From Sporomusa ovata DSM 2662 (GTDB lineage Bacteria; Bacillota; Negativicutes; Sporomusales; Sporomusaceae): 64,000 nucleotides of DNA. The notes beneath the pieces are model-generated. The model was given only the letters and a program-made list of their open reading frames with translations, had not been told where the DNA came from and made no database searches. The first letter of the stretch is position 1. Each line of letters starts with the position of its first letter. Location: the NCBI RefSeq assembly GCF_000445445.1, contig NZ_ASXP01000002.1, forward strand, positions 1,131,001 to 1,195,000, in the 5' to 3' direction. Below are positions 49,204-58,007 of this stretch, one piece after another. A program made the position numbers and the translations under genes.

Positions 49204-51630
49204 ATGGCTGAAGTACGTAATAACCCGGCTGCCGACACTGTGTTGCTAAAGATTGGCGGGATGAGCTGTGCGGCCTGTGCAAGCAGAATAGAACGGGGGT
49301 TGGCAAAGCTGCCGGGAGTCGATAAGGCCGCAGTAAATATTGCGACTGAGAAGGCATCTGTGACCTATGACCGCTCCCAGCTAAGCCTTAGTGAAATCGC
49401 GAATAAAATTGAGGCTTTAGGCTTTACAGTCATCAAGGATAAAGTAGACTTAAAAATTAGCGGCATGACCTGCGCGGCTTGCTCTGGTCGAGTAGAAAGA
49501 AGCTTAACTAAGCTGCCCGGCATAGCCAGTGCGGTTGTAAATCTGGCAGTTGAGAAGGCTACGGTGACGTATTATCCGAATGTAGTTAGTGTAAGCGATA
49601 TTAAGGCTAAAATTGAAAGCATTGGCTTTGGTGCGCATGAATTAACAGATACTCTAGCAGTAGATAAGGAAAAGAAAGCTCGCGAAGCAGAGGTCAATAG
49701 GCAGCGATTGCGCCTGTTTATAGCTGCTGGTTTTTCTTTGCCGCTATTGTTGGGAATGGTTTTGCATATGCTGGGGGCAATGGGCAGGGCTACCGAGCTG
49801 CTGATGAATCCCTATCTTCAGTTGATATTAGCCACTCCGGTGCAGTTCATTGCCGGCTGGCAGTTTTACCGGGGCGCTTATCTGGTGCTTAAGAACGGCA
49901 GCGCCAATATGGATGTTTTAGTAGTGCTTGGCACGTCGGCTGCTTATTTTTACAGTATAGCTAACGTTTTGCGGCATGAACCTCATTTATATTTTGAAAC
50001 ATCGGCGATTTTAATTACGCTCATCCTACTGGGTAAACTGCTGGAAGCCACTGCCAAGGGACGAACCTCAGAAGCTATTAAAGCCCTCATGGGTCTGCAG
50101 GCTAAGACCGCGCGAGTGTTTCGTGACGGTCAGGAAATTGATATTCCCATCGAAGCGGTGGTGACCGGAGATGTTGTGGTTGTGCGTCCTGGTGAAAAAG
50201 TTCCGGTTGACGGTGTGATTGTCGAAGGGACATCAACAGTGGATGAGTCCATGCTTACCGGGGAAAGCTTGCCTGTTGATAAAAAAATCGGCGACCAGGT
50301 GGTTGGTGCGACTATTAATAAATTAGGTACATTTAAATTTGAGGCTACTAAGGTTGGCAAAGATACTGCCTTGGCTCAGATTGTACGCATTGTTGAAGAA
50401 GCGCAAGGTTCGAAAGCACCGATCCAGCGTTTTGCTGATGTGGTTTCAGGCTATTTTGTACCAACTGTTGTGGGGCTGGCGATTGTAACCTTTGCCGTTT
50501 GGTTCTTTATCCTGGACCCCGGCAATTTCTCGCGGGCATTGATTAATTTTACCGCTGTAATGGTCATCGCCTGTCCTTGCGCACTGGGTCTGGCTACGCC
50601 GACATCCATTATGGTGGGTACCGGTAAGGGGGCCGAAAACGGAATCTTGATTAAAGGCGCGGAACATTTAGAGCACGCGCATAAATTGACAACTATTGTC
50701 CTTGATAAGACAGGTACAATTACCAAAGGCGAACCGGAGGTTACCGATATTGTGCCGCTCACAGGATTTGATGAAGCTGAATTAGTACGATTAGCGAGCA
50801 GTGCCGAGAGAAATTCTGAACATCCTTTGGCGCAGGCTATTGTGAACTATGGTAAAAGACAGGGCGTGCTTATGGCAGACACGGAATCGTTTACTGCCAT
50901 TCCCGGGCATGGAGTTGAGGTTACTATTGCCGGTAAACGAATTTTAGTAGGTACCCGCAAACTTATGCAGGAAAACAAGATTGAGTTTGCAGCTGCTGTT
51001 GCCCAAATTGAACGGTTGGAACTCCAGGGTAAGACGGTTATGTTATTTGCCTTAGAAGATAGGCTGAGCGGTTTATTTGCTGTCGCGGATACTGTTAAGG
51101 AAGGCTCGGCGCAAGCCATAAGCGAGCTGCAAAAAATGGGAATTGAAGTTTGGATGATGACCGGCGATAACACCCGTACCGCCCAGGCTATCGCCCAAAC
51201 AGTAGGCATAACTAATGTTATGGCTGAGGTACTGCCGGAGCACAAAGCAGAAAAAGTTGAGGCCCTTAAAAAAGCGGGTAAGGTTGTGGCTATGGTTGGT
51301 GACGGCATTAACGATGCCCCGGCGCTGGCGACTGCCGATGTAGGCTTTGCAATCGGAACCGGTACCGATGTTGCGATCGCGGCCGCCGATATTACCCTAA
51401 TGCGGGGTGAACTGAGCGGTATTGTGGCTGCTATTCGGTTAAGTAAGGCAACCATGAGAAATATTAAACAAAATCTCTTTTGGGCGCTTGTGTATAATTC
51501 ACTTGGTATTCCGATTGCGGCAGCCGGATTTCTATCCCCCGTTTTGGCAGGAGCGGCCATGGCTTTTAGCTCAGTTTCGGTAGTAACCAATGCCCTTAGA
51601 TTGAAACAGTTTGATCCTTACAGGAGCTGA
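49204..51630 (+). CDS. copA: Copper-exporting P1B-type ATPase CopA
   Basis: ATG 49204 has GGAGGAAAGG upstream. The 808-residue protein has two N-terminal metal-binding domains (GMSCAAC and GMTCAAC), eight membrane helices with the CPC motif (ACPCALG), the phosphorylation motif DKTGT, the TGES actuator loop, the HP dipeptide (SEHPLA) and GDGINDAP. It exports Cu(I) from the cytoplasm using ATP. Confidence 0.95.
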   Translation: MAEVRNNPAADTVLLKIGGMSCAACASRIERGLAKLPGVDKAAVNIATEKASVTYDRSQLSLSEIANKIEALGFTVIKDKVDLKISGMTCAACSGRVERSLTKLPGIASAVVNLAVEKATVTYYPNVVSVSDIKAKIESIGFGAHELTDTLAVDKEKKAREAEVNRQRLRLFIAAGFSLPLLLGMVLHMLGAMGRATELLMNPYLQLILATPVQFIAGWQFYRGAYLVLKNGSANMDVLVVLGTSAAYFYSIANVLRHEPHLYFETSAILITLILLGKLLEATAKGRTSEAIKALMGLQAKTARVFRDGQEIDIPIEAVVTGDVVVVRPGEKVPVDGVIVEGTSTVDESMLTGESLPVDKKIGDQVVGATINKLGTFKFEATKVGKDTALAQIVRIVEEAQGSKAPIQRFADVVSGYFVPTVVGLAIVTFAVWFFILDPGNFSRALINFTAVMVIACPCALGLATPTSIMVGTGKGAENGILIKGAEHLEHAHKLTTIVLDKTGTITKGEPEVTDIVPLTGFDEAELVRLASSAERNSEHPLAQAIVNYGKRQGVLMADTESFTAIPGHGVEVTIAGKRILVGTRKLMQENKIEFAAAVAQIERLELQGKTVMLFALEDRLSGLFAVADTVKEGSAQAISELQKMGIEVWMMTGDNTRTAQAIAQTVGITNVMAEVLPEHKAEKVEALKKAGKVVAMVGDGINDAPALATADVGFAIGTGTDVAIAAADITLMRGELSGIVAAIRLSKATMRNIKQNLFWALVYNSLGIPIAAAGFLSPVLAGAAMAFSSVSVVTNALRLKQFDPYRS

Positions 51631-51657
51631 GGCAAGAGACGAGAGGAGGTGAAGTTT

Positions 51658-51867
51658 GTGAGTAAAGTTGCGGAAACAACCTTGAAAATTGAGGGTATGT
51701 CTTGCGGACATTGCAAAATGAGTGTTGAGAAGGCCCTGCAAGCGATTGCGGGAGTAGTCAGCGTAAGTGTTGACCTGGAAAAGAAAGAAGCCATTGTAAC
51801 TGGTACTGCTGAACGGGAGGAACTTGTAAAAGTCGTGGAAAATATTGGTTTTAATGTGGTTTCATGA
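51658..51867 (+). CDS. copZ: Copper chaperone CopZ
   Basis: GTG 51658 with AGGAGG 8 bases upstream gives 69 residues. One HMA domain with GMSCGHC, like Atx1/CopZ, which delivers Cu(I) to CopA. It follows copA by 27 bases. Confidence 0.9.
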   Translation: MSKVAETTLKIEGMSCGHCKMSVEKALQAIAGVVSVSVDLEKKEAIVTGTAEREELVKVVENIGFNVVS

Positions 51868-51874
51868 ATGTAAG

Positions 51875-51906
51875 AAGGCAAGCCCTTTTCTCAGGGCTTG
51901 CCTTGA
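51875..51906 (+). terminator. Intrinsic terminator after copZ
   Basis: AAGGCAAGCCCT (51875-51886) pairs with AGGGCTTGCCTT (51893-51904). The T tract is short. Confidence 0.7.
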
Positions 51907-51951
51907 AAACATATGTATATACATCACCAAACGCGTTCCGTCCAGCCCGGC

Positions 51952-52755
51952 CTACTTCAGTATATCAACTTGCTGAAAGTCGGGCAGCGGTACATTGATA
52001 ATACGCTGCGCCAATCGTTTGGCTCTTGCCGGATCGGCAGAGAAATAGAAACGTCGCATTGCCTGTTGGCCGGCATTTGCTAACAGATCCATACTTTTGA
52101 GAGTTTCATAAGCATCATGGGCTGTTTGTTCAGCCGGATCAATTATTATTACATCAGGGTTCAGGATGTGCTTAATAGTTTCTATGAGGAAGGGATAGTG
52201 TGTACAGCCCAAGACTACTGTATCCACACCCGCATCTTTCATCGGTTGAAAGCATTCGCGACAAGCTGCTTCTGCTGCGGCTCCTGTTAATTCTTCTCGT
52301 TCTACAAGCGGAACCAGTGGTGGGCATGCCTGAGGAAACACGTGGGCACTTGCGTCTGCAGCCTTGATTCTTGCGGCATGTTTGCTGCTATTAATGGTAG
52401 CCTGTGTGGCTGCAACACCAATATTTTTATTTTTGGTGGCGGCTAGTGCCAACTGTTCACCACTATTTGTGCCAACGATAGGAAAAGAATATCGGCTGCG
52501 AGCTTGTTCTAAAGCCCACATCGTCATTGTATTACACGCCACAACCGCGATTTTAACGTCCTGCCTGTTTAGAAAATCGAGAATTTGCCTTGAAAACTCT
52601 ATGATTTGTTCAACCGGTCGGGAACCGTATGGAGCCCGGCCGGTATCACCAAAATAAACAATATTTTCATTTGGCATTATCTTAATAATTTCTTTTACTA
52701 CAGTAAGTCCACCAATACCGGAGTCAAAAACCCCAATGGGTGCATTATTTGACAC
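51952..52755 (-). CDS. murI: Glutamate racemase
   Basis: GTG 52755 is favoured by CGGAGG 8 bases upstream; ATG 52794 adds an unrelated 13 residues. The 267-residue protein has both catalytic cysteines (VACNTMT and GCTHYPF), FDSGIGGLTV and FGDTGRAPYG motifs. It makes D-glutamate for peptidoglycan. Confidence 0.93.
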   Translation of the reverse strand: MSNNAPIGVFDSGIGGLTVVKEIIKIMPNENIVYFGDTGRAPYGSRPVEQIIEFSRQILDFLNRQDVKIAVVACNTMTMWALEQARSRYSFPIVGTNSGEQLALAATKNKNIGVAATQATINSSKHAARIKAADASAHVFPQACPPLVPLVEREELTGAAAEAACRECFQPMKDAGVDTVVLGCTHYPFLIETIKHILNPDVIIIDPAEQTAHDAYETLKSMDLLANAGQQAMRRFYFSADPARAKRLAQRIINVPLPDFQQVDILK

Positions 52756-53156
52756 ATCTGACACCTCCGAAGCGTAATATAGTATATGTGACAACAGCTG
52801 GTTTTATAGGAACACTTTATCATTATATAATAAAGAATTAACTCAACTTTCGCAACAGAAATTAGGCTGGTAAGCCTTGATAGATAAACCCTAGCCAAAG
52901 GCTAGGGTTCGTTGTTTACTAGGAGAGCTACCAGACAACTAGTTAGAAAAATGATCTGAGAAAGAAGGTTTTGGCCCTTTTGTGACGAAATACACAAAAC
53001 AGTAACGACAAGAGCTTTGTATCATAAACTTCTGTCTGTGACCAAAAGACATAATTGTAGCAGGAGTAGCCCTTAGGCGGTTTTATTTTTAGGGTGGCAC
53101 GTGCTTAGTGTAGAATTCTTTTGCAGAATATAAATAAATAAACGGTGGAGGCTGCA
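52756..53156. other. Intergenic region with one strong hairpin, no gene seen
   Basis: About 400 bases. AACCCTAGCC-AAA-GGCTAGGGTT (52887-52909) is a perfect 10-bp stem followed by a weakly T-rich stretch. It may be a terminator for a transcript from the plus strand. No coding frame with a ribosome site or a tRNA-like fold was recognised. Confidence 0.5.
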
Positions 53157-53639
53157 ATGAAAAACTCTAAAGTAACTTGTCAGGAATTACGTAGTTTACT
53201 GCCAATACTAGGTATTATTATGCTTATCATGTTAGCCGGAGCCGGCCAGGCAACTACTGAGCGTTACTTACAGTCGCAGTTAAGCAATAAGATCATGCTA
53301 GAATCTCAGCAGCGCCTGGCAGCATATCAAGCACTGAAGGCGCGGGTGCAGGAATATAATAGTGCCTTTGTGAATCGGGATTATAATACTCTATATAGGT
53401 TATCCTATTTTAAAGGGGTTCCTGAGCCTAGCCTATTCGAATACCGCCAGCTGCGTGATGCAGGTTACGTCTATAATATCAGTGTAACAGTACAAAATAT
53501 TGAATTGCAGGGTGATAAAGCCTGGGCAGAGGTTGAACTGGTATTGACCCACCCGGCACTTGGGATAAATAAAACCGTTCATAAGCAGCAATGGGAGTTA
53601 CTTAATGACCTTTGGTATAAAGTAGACTACGGTAATTAG
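53157..53639 (+). CDS. Secreted or anchored protein of unknown function, NTF2-like C-terminus
   Basis: ATG 53157 has GGTGGAGG upstream. The 160-residue protein has one N-terminal membrane segment (about residues 13-33), a Gln-rich helical linker, then a domain (YNSAFVNRDYNTLYRL, VTVQNIELQGDKAWAEVEL, QQWELLNDLWYKVDYGN) with the pattern of NTF2/SnoaL-like folds. No catalytic residues are evident. Function unknown. Confidence 0.6.
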   Translation: MKNSKVTCQELRSLLPILGIIMLIMLAGAGQATTERYLQSQLSNKIMLESQQRLAAYQALKARVQEYNSAFVNRDYNTLYRLSYFKGVPEPSLFEYRQLRDAGYVYNISVTVQNIELQGDKAWAEVELVLTHPALGINKTVHKQQWELLNDLWYKVDYGN

Positions 53640-53652
53640 AAAGTATAAGTTT

Positions 53653-53738
53653 TTTGAACCGCAGAGACGCAGAGTACGCAGAGGGAATGTTCTCGATATA
53701 CATCTCCCCTCTGCGCTCTCTGTGTACTCTGTGGTTGA
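53653..53738. repeat. Imperfect inverted repeat (GCAGAG-rich element)
   Basis: A GAACCGCAGAGACGCAGAG... arm is mirrored by ...CTCTGTGTACTCTGTGGTTGAAC about 40 bases later, so the element could fold into one large stem. Such GCAGAG-repeat palindromes are widespread intergenic repeats in many bacteria. It is followed directly by a CCGTATCCTCAAGG motif at 53740 that also occurs at 346. Confidence 0.7.
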
Positions 53739-53739
53739 A

Positions 53740-53767
53740 CCGTATCCTCAAGGCGCAATAGCGCTTA
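53740..53767 (+). repeat. Second copy of the CCGTATCCTCAAGG motif
   Basis: CCGTATCCTCAAGG followed by a GCGCAATAGCGC hairpin. The first copy is at 346-373 beside another GC hairpin and T run. Both lie at ends of genes. Confidence 0.5.
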
Positions 53768-53780
53768 TTTAATGGATGTT

Positions 53781-55004
53781 TTAGCGGTATATTCCAGCCA
53801 TACCGGTGATAATCAGCGCATTGGCAAAGTCAATCAAGAAGGCTCCTACCAATGATACGATCATGAGGGCCCGAGGGGAAGGACCGTATTTTTCGGTTAA
53901 TGCAGCCATGTTTACTAATGCATTAGGCGTTGCACCCATACCGAAACCGACCATACCAACAGACAGGTGTACAGCATCATAGGTGCGACCCATGATAAAG
54001 TAAACCACCAGCCAGCAGAAGAGGGCCATTAGAATAATTTGACCAATCAAAATTACCAGCAGTGGGAGGGCAAGATTAATGAGTTCCCACAATTTAAGAC
54101 CATTAATAGCCATGGTTAAATAGACGGCTAACGAAATTTCGGAAATGATTTCAAGAGCATTGCCATTAATTTCATAAGACTTGGTAAGATCGCCAAAGTT
54201 TCGTATCACTGCGGCCATAATCATGGCACCGATATAACCAGGAAGCGTAATCCCTGCTTTGGTCAAATAAAAACTTAAAATGGAGCCTAAACCCATGGCA
54301 GCAAGTATAAAGCCAAGCGTTTTTATTAAACTATCGCCGCTAATGCCGGTTTCTTGTTCCTCTTCCACTTCAACACTATCTACAGCAATGCCGTCTTTGA
54401 ATGGTGTGACTATTTTGTATTTTTTAATCAGTGTTTCACCAAATGGGCCACCCATTAAGCTGCCTGCAACCATACCAAAAGTCGCGCAGGCGATAGCTGC
54501 AGTCGTGGCTCCCTGTACGCCCCACTCTTCAAAGAGCGGTCCGAAGGCACCACCTGTTCCCAGGCCACCCATCAGTGTTACGGCACCACTAATAATACCA
54601 AACATAGGATCAATACCGGTAGCCTTAGCAAGAGCAATGCCAAGAACGTTTTGCAGCACTCCAAGCACAACAGCTAACAAGAAAAAGATAATTAGAGGCA
54701 TGCCGCCTTTTTTTAGTAATGTTACACTAGCGCCCATACCAATTGTGCAAAAGAACATAATCATGAGAGCTGTTTGCATAGAACCATCTAACTCAAACCC
54801 GAGAATTCCCTGGGTACGCAGAAAAGTGGATAAACCAGCGAAAATCAAACCGCCAATAACAGGTGCCGGAATGCTGAGACGCATAAATATAGGTACCCGG
54901 TGCCTGATAAAAGAACCTAAAAAGTATACCACCAGGGCTAAAGCAACTGTTTGAATCATGTTAAGTTTGAGGATTAAAAGACCGTTAACAATTGTTGATT
55001 CCAT
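53781..55004 (-). CDS. gltS: Sodium/glutamate symporter GltS
   Basis: ATG 55004 has GGAGGG upstream; an earlier in-frame ATG at 55040 lacks a ribosome site. The 407-residue protein has about ten membrane segments with two GltS re-entrant repeats (GGLGTGGAFGP and GFGMGATPNALVN). It imports glutamate with Na+. Beside murI, though on separate transcripts. Confidence 0.92.
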   Translation of the reverse strand: MESTIVNGLLILKLNMIQTVALALVVYFLGSFIRHRVPIFMRLSIPAPVIGGLIFAGLSTFLRTQGILGFELDGSMQTALMIMFFCTIGMGASVTLLKKGGMPLIIFFLLAVVLGVLQNVLGIALAKATGIDPMFGIISGAVTLMGGLGTGGAFGPLFEEWGVQGATTAAIACATFGMVAGSLMGGPFGETLIKKYKIVTPFKDGIAVDSVEVEEEQETGISGDSLIKTLGFILAAMGLGSILSFYLTKAGITLPGYIGAMIMAAVIRNFGDLTKSYEINGNALEIISEISLAVYLTMAINGLKLWELINLALPLLVILIGQIILMALFCWLVVYFIMGRTYDAVHLSVGMVGFGMGATPNALVNMAALTEKYGPSPRALMIVSLVGAFLIDFANALIITGMAGIYR

Positions 55005-55404
55005 TAATTTCCCTCCACTCGTATTTGTTAAATAATGCAACTAGTGAGAATCGTGTCTCATCATTCTGTTTTAATTATAAGCAAGCACTTTACGAAAACT
55101 ACAGAAAACAACTGAATGTTATATTAGAAAATACTGATTTATCAGTAATGTTTTCAGGAAAATCATTTGTCTGCATAGCAATGAATCATTTTGCGATATT
55201 GTTGCTCTTTTGGCGTAAATGATGCGCAACTATGTAAATGGAAAAAACAAGTAGATTTATATTTATTCCTTTAAAAATAAATTTCGTGCCGTCAAATCCA
55301 TTGTTTACTAATTATCAAAAATATAGTATTCGGTTATATTAATAATAAGTGATTCGCAATAGTTATCAATGTTAGTCTATTAAGGTTCGTAGGAGGGTAA
55401 TTTT
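55005..55404. other. A+T-rich intergenic region
   Basis: About 400 bases with no convincing gene. A small hairpin (TACTGA-TTTA-TCAGTA) lies near 55131-55147, and a promoter for the next gene is expected. No repeat or riboswitch class was recognised. Confidence 0.4.
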
Positions 55405-55710
55405 ATGGCTGAAGACAAAACGTTAACTTGCAGGGATTGCAATGCTCCATTCGTTTTTACTGCTTCTGAACAGGATTTTTATGCCGAAAAGGGTTTCACC
55501 AATGAACCAGGGCGTTGTCCTGAGTGCCGGGCAGCGCGTAAGCAAAGTAGTGGGGGGGCTAATCGGCGCGATAACAACCGTCCTCAACGTGAAATGCATG
55601 CTGTTACTTGTTCTGAATGTGGGAAGCAGACTGAAGTTCCGTTTCGTCCAAGTGGTGACCGTCCGGTTTATTGCCGGGAATGCTTTAATCAAAATAATTC
55701 GCGCTACTAG
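55405..55710 (+). CDS. Zinc-ribbon protein with paired CxxC motifs
   Basis: The 101-residue protein has CRDC...CPEC in the N-terminal half and CSECGK...CREC in the C-terminal half, separated by a polar Ser/Gly/Arg/Asn linker. It resembles small CxxC-X17-CxxC proteins that are widespread in Firmicutes. AGGAGGG precedes ATG 55405. Function unknown, maybe a nucleic-acid-binding stress protein. Confidence 0.75.
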   Translation: MAEDKTLTCRDCNAPFVFTASEQDFYAEKGFTNEPGRCPECRAARKQSSGGANRRDNNRPQREMHAVTCSECGKQTEVPFRPSGDRPVYCRECFNQNNSRY

Positions 55711-55758
55711 TGAAAGATAGTAACTGCAGCATTATAAAAATTCAGGTGGTGAGGCGTA

Positions 55759-55905
55759 ATGGGCGGAAAAACCTTCGACCAGTTTACTAGCCGTCAACAG
55801 GCCAGAAGCAAAAAAATGATGCATAAAAAAGATCCTGAATCCAAGAATCAAGCTGATGAGCAGGACAAAACGAAGGCAAGAGAAACACAGTCGCTGCCAA
55901 GCTAA
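55759..55905 (+). CDS. Small highly charged protein of 48 residues
   Basis: ATG 55759 with GGTGAGG upstream opens a 48-residue frame rich in Lys, Gln, Asp and Glu, with no hydrophobic region. It ends 15 bases before a strong terminator and follows the zinc-ribbon gene by 48 bases, so it probably shares its transcript. Probably intrinsically disordered; no family recognised. Confidence 0.55.
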   Translation: MGGKTFDQFTSRQQARSKKMMHKKDPESKNQADEQDKTKARETQSLPS

Positions 55906-55920
55906 ATAGCTGATAAAATA

Positions 55921-55977
55921 AAAGTAAAGCCAGTGGTCTATATCTCAGTTTGATATAGACCGCTGGCTTTACTTTTT
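55921..55977 (+). terminator. Very strong intrinsic terminator
   Basis: A 24-bp near-perfect stem (55921-55944 with 55952-55975) around a 7-base loop, ending in TTTTT. Separates the small-protein genes from the LTA-synthase-like gene. Confidence 0.9.
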
Positions 55978-55996
55978 GGTAAATTAGCAAGTCCCT

Positions 55997-56028
55997 TTCA
56001 TTTTGTTTTCAGAATCAGTTGTTATAAT
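55997..56028 (+). promoter_or_regulatory. LTA-synthase-like promoter with two TTCA boxes
   Basis: TTCA at 55997 and 56008 (11 bp apart), then 11 bases, then TATAAT (56023-56028). Over 30 bases this is nearly identical to the uppP promoter (both read TTTTCAGAATCAG then TGTTAT or TGCTAT). Confidence 0.65.
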
Positions 56029-56078
56029 TACTGAGGCATAATGCAATAGTTGTGATCATTTACACGAGGAGGATTCTG

Positions 56079-57995
56079 ATGAAGTTGGATAAGAATTTTT
56101 GGGGCCGATTTTCTGCGGCTATTTCGCTGGGTTTTCTATGGTTCATTTTAGGAGCAATACTACGCGTGAGGTTCGCAATATTTTCCTATAACCAGATTGC
56201 GGCGACGCCTTGGGAAATTCTCAAGGTGTTTGCGGTTGGCGGCATCTTTGATCTCATAGTTATCGGCCAGGGCTTGCTGCCGTTGCTCTTTTATTTGGCG
56301 CTTGTACCGCGCCGCTTTTTTGCAACTAAGAGCAATAAGCTTGTGATTATGGGTTTACTATGGGTTTCAACAGCACTCCTGCTGTTGTTATCAGTTACAG
56401 AGTTTTATTTTTGGGATGAATTCCAGGCGCGGTTTAATTTTATTGCTGTTGATTATCTTATTTATACCCAGGAAGTAGTGGGGATGATTCGTGAGGGTTA
56501 CCCGCTCAAGGCGTTATTCGGCGGCATTGGGCTGGTTGCTAGTGCTTTAACAGTTGTTATTTGGAAGAAATATTTGTGCTGGGATACCACGCTTTCGTTT
56601 AAGCGGCGGTTAGGTGTGTTAGGTTTTGCCCTGGTATTTCCGGTTGTTGTATTTTTCTCGGTTACCGGCAACATGAAGAATGTCAGTGCGAATATCTTTA
56701 ATAATGAACTGGCAGGTAATGGAGTTTATGAATTTTTGTCAGCTTTTCGCAATAATGAGCTTGATTATGTTAGGTATTATGAGACCATTCCTAGTGACGA
56801 GCTTGAGCCTAGGCTCAGACAACTTCTGCAGGAACCAAATAGTCAATATGTCAGCGCAAATCCGGAAGAGTTGACTAAGTTTGTGACCGCGTCAGATCCG
56901 GAAAAGCATCCGAATATTGTAGTTATTACCGTGGAAAGTCTGAGCGCTGATTATTTGGGGGCTTTTGGCAATCAGCAAGGATTGACTCCCAATTTAGATA
57001 AACTGGCGCAAGAGTCACTTTTTTTCACTAAGGTATATGCTACAGGAACCCGGACAGTCCGGGGCTTAGAGGCCCTTACTTTGTCCATTCCACCGACTCC
57101 CGGACAATCCATTGTGCGTCGTCCGAATAATGATGATCTGTTTACGTTAGGCTCAGTACTAAACAGCCGTAATTATAAAAGCTGGTTCGTCTACGGTGGC
57201 TACGGTTATTTCGATAATATGAATGATTTTTATGCCAAAAATAACTATCAGATTCTTGACCGTACCAGCATTCCGAAAGAGAAAATTATGACTGAAACCG
57301 TATGGGGTGTGGCCGATGAGGTCATCTTTGGCGAAGCTGTTGAAAATCTAGATAAGGCTTATGCCAGCGGTGAGAAAGTATTTCAGATGATTATGACTAC
57401 CTCGAACCACCGTCCCTATATTTACCCAGACGGCAGAATTGATATTCCTTCACCCAATCATTACGGTGCGGTTAAATACACCGATTGGGCCATTGGCAAT
57501 TTTTTGGCTGAGGCCAAAAAGCACCCCTGGTTTCAAGATACGGTGTTTGTTATCGTTGCTGATCATCAGGCAGCAAGCGCCGGAAAAACGGAAGTGCCGA
57601 TCAAAAAATATCATATTCCGCTTATCGTTTATGCTCCCAATCTTATTGCCCCAGGGCGTGTTGATCGCTTAATGAGTCAAATTGATGTTGCACCAACGCT
57701 GTTAGGCTTGCTCAATTTTTCTTATACCTCGCGGTTTATGGGTTATGATATAATGAAGTTGCCGGTAGGCCGGGAACGTATTTTTATCAGTACCTATCAG
57801 AATATCGCTTATGCCAAAGGTAATAACCTAGTCGTTTTAAAACCTAAAAAGCAGGTTTCTTGTTATCAGATTAACTATCAGACCGGGGACTATACAAAGC
57901 AGCCGCTTGATGCTGATTTAGTGAAAGAGGCTATAAGCTGGTATCAGGGTGCCAGTACATTGTATAAAGAAGGTAAATACGGCGCAATTCATTAG
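56079..57995 (+). CDS. LTA-synthase/OpgB-like phosphoglycerol transferase
   Basis: ATG 56079 has GAGGAGG upstream. The 638-residue protein has five N-terminal membrane helices and a periplasmic alkaline-phosphatase-superfamily domain: ITVESLSADYLG (metal Glu), catalytic Thr in GTRTVRGLEAL, and HDQ-type VADHQA. This is the LtaS/OpgB family. In a diderm it may decorate periplasmic glucans or lipids rather than make lipoteichoic acid. Followed by a PAP2 phosphatase gene. Confidence 0.85.
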   Translation: MKLDKNFWGRFSAAISLGFLWFILGAILRVRFAIFSYNQIAATPWEILKVFAVGGIFDLIVIGQGLLPLLFYLALVPRRFFATKSNKLVIMGLLWVSTALLLLLSVTEFYFWDEFQARFNFIAVDYLIYTQEVVGMIREGYPLKALFGGIGLVASALTVVIWKKYLCWDTTLSFKRRLGVLGFALVFPVVVFFSVTGNMKNVSANIFNNELAGNGVYEFLSAFRNNELDYVRYYETIPSDELEPRLRQLLQEPNSQYVSANPEELTKFVTASDPEKHPNIVVITVESLSADYLGAFGNQQGLTPNLDKLAQESLFFTKVYATGTRTVRGLEALTLSIPPTPGQSIVRRPNNDDLFTLGSVLNSRNYKSWFVYGGYGYFDNMNDFYAKNNYQILDRTSIPKEKIMTETVWGVADEVIFGEAVENLDKAYASGEKVFQMIMTTSNHRPYIYPDGRIDIPSPNHYGAVKYTDWAIGNFLAEAKKHPWFQDTVFVIVADHQAASAGKTEVPIKKYHIPLIVYAPNLIAPGRVDRLMSQIDVAPTLLGLLNFSYTSRFMGYDIMKLPVGRERIFISTYQNIAYAKGNNLVVLKPKKQVSCYQINYQTGDYTKQPLDADLVKEAISWYQGASTLYKEGKYGAIH

Positions 57996-58007
57996 CCTAT
58001 TGGGAGC

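Noticed and set aside
50847..51590. 247-residue open frame on the minus strand
   Set aside because: Antisense shadow of copA; composition is low-complexity Ala/Ser/Thr/Pro and no motif is seen.
53653..53738. Possible CRISPR repeat unit (GCAGAG repeats)
   Set aside because: Only one palindromic element, no regularly spaced repeats and no cas genes in the window.
54280..54954. 224-residue open frame on the plus strand
   Set aside because: Antisense shadow of gltS with low-complexity Pro/Ser/Ala composition.
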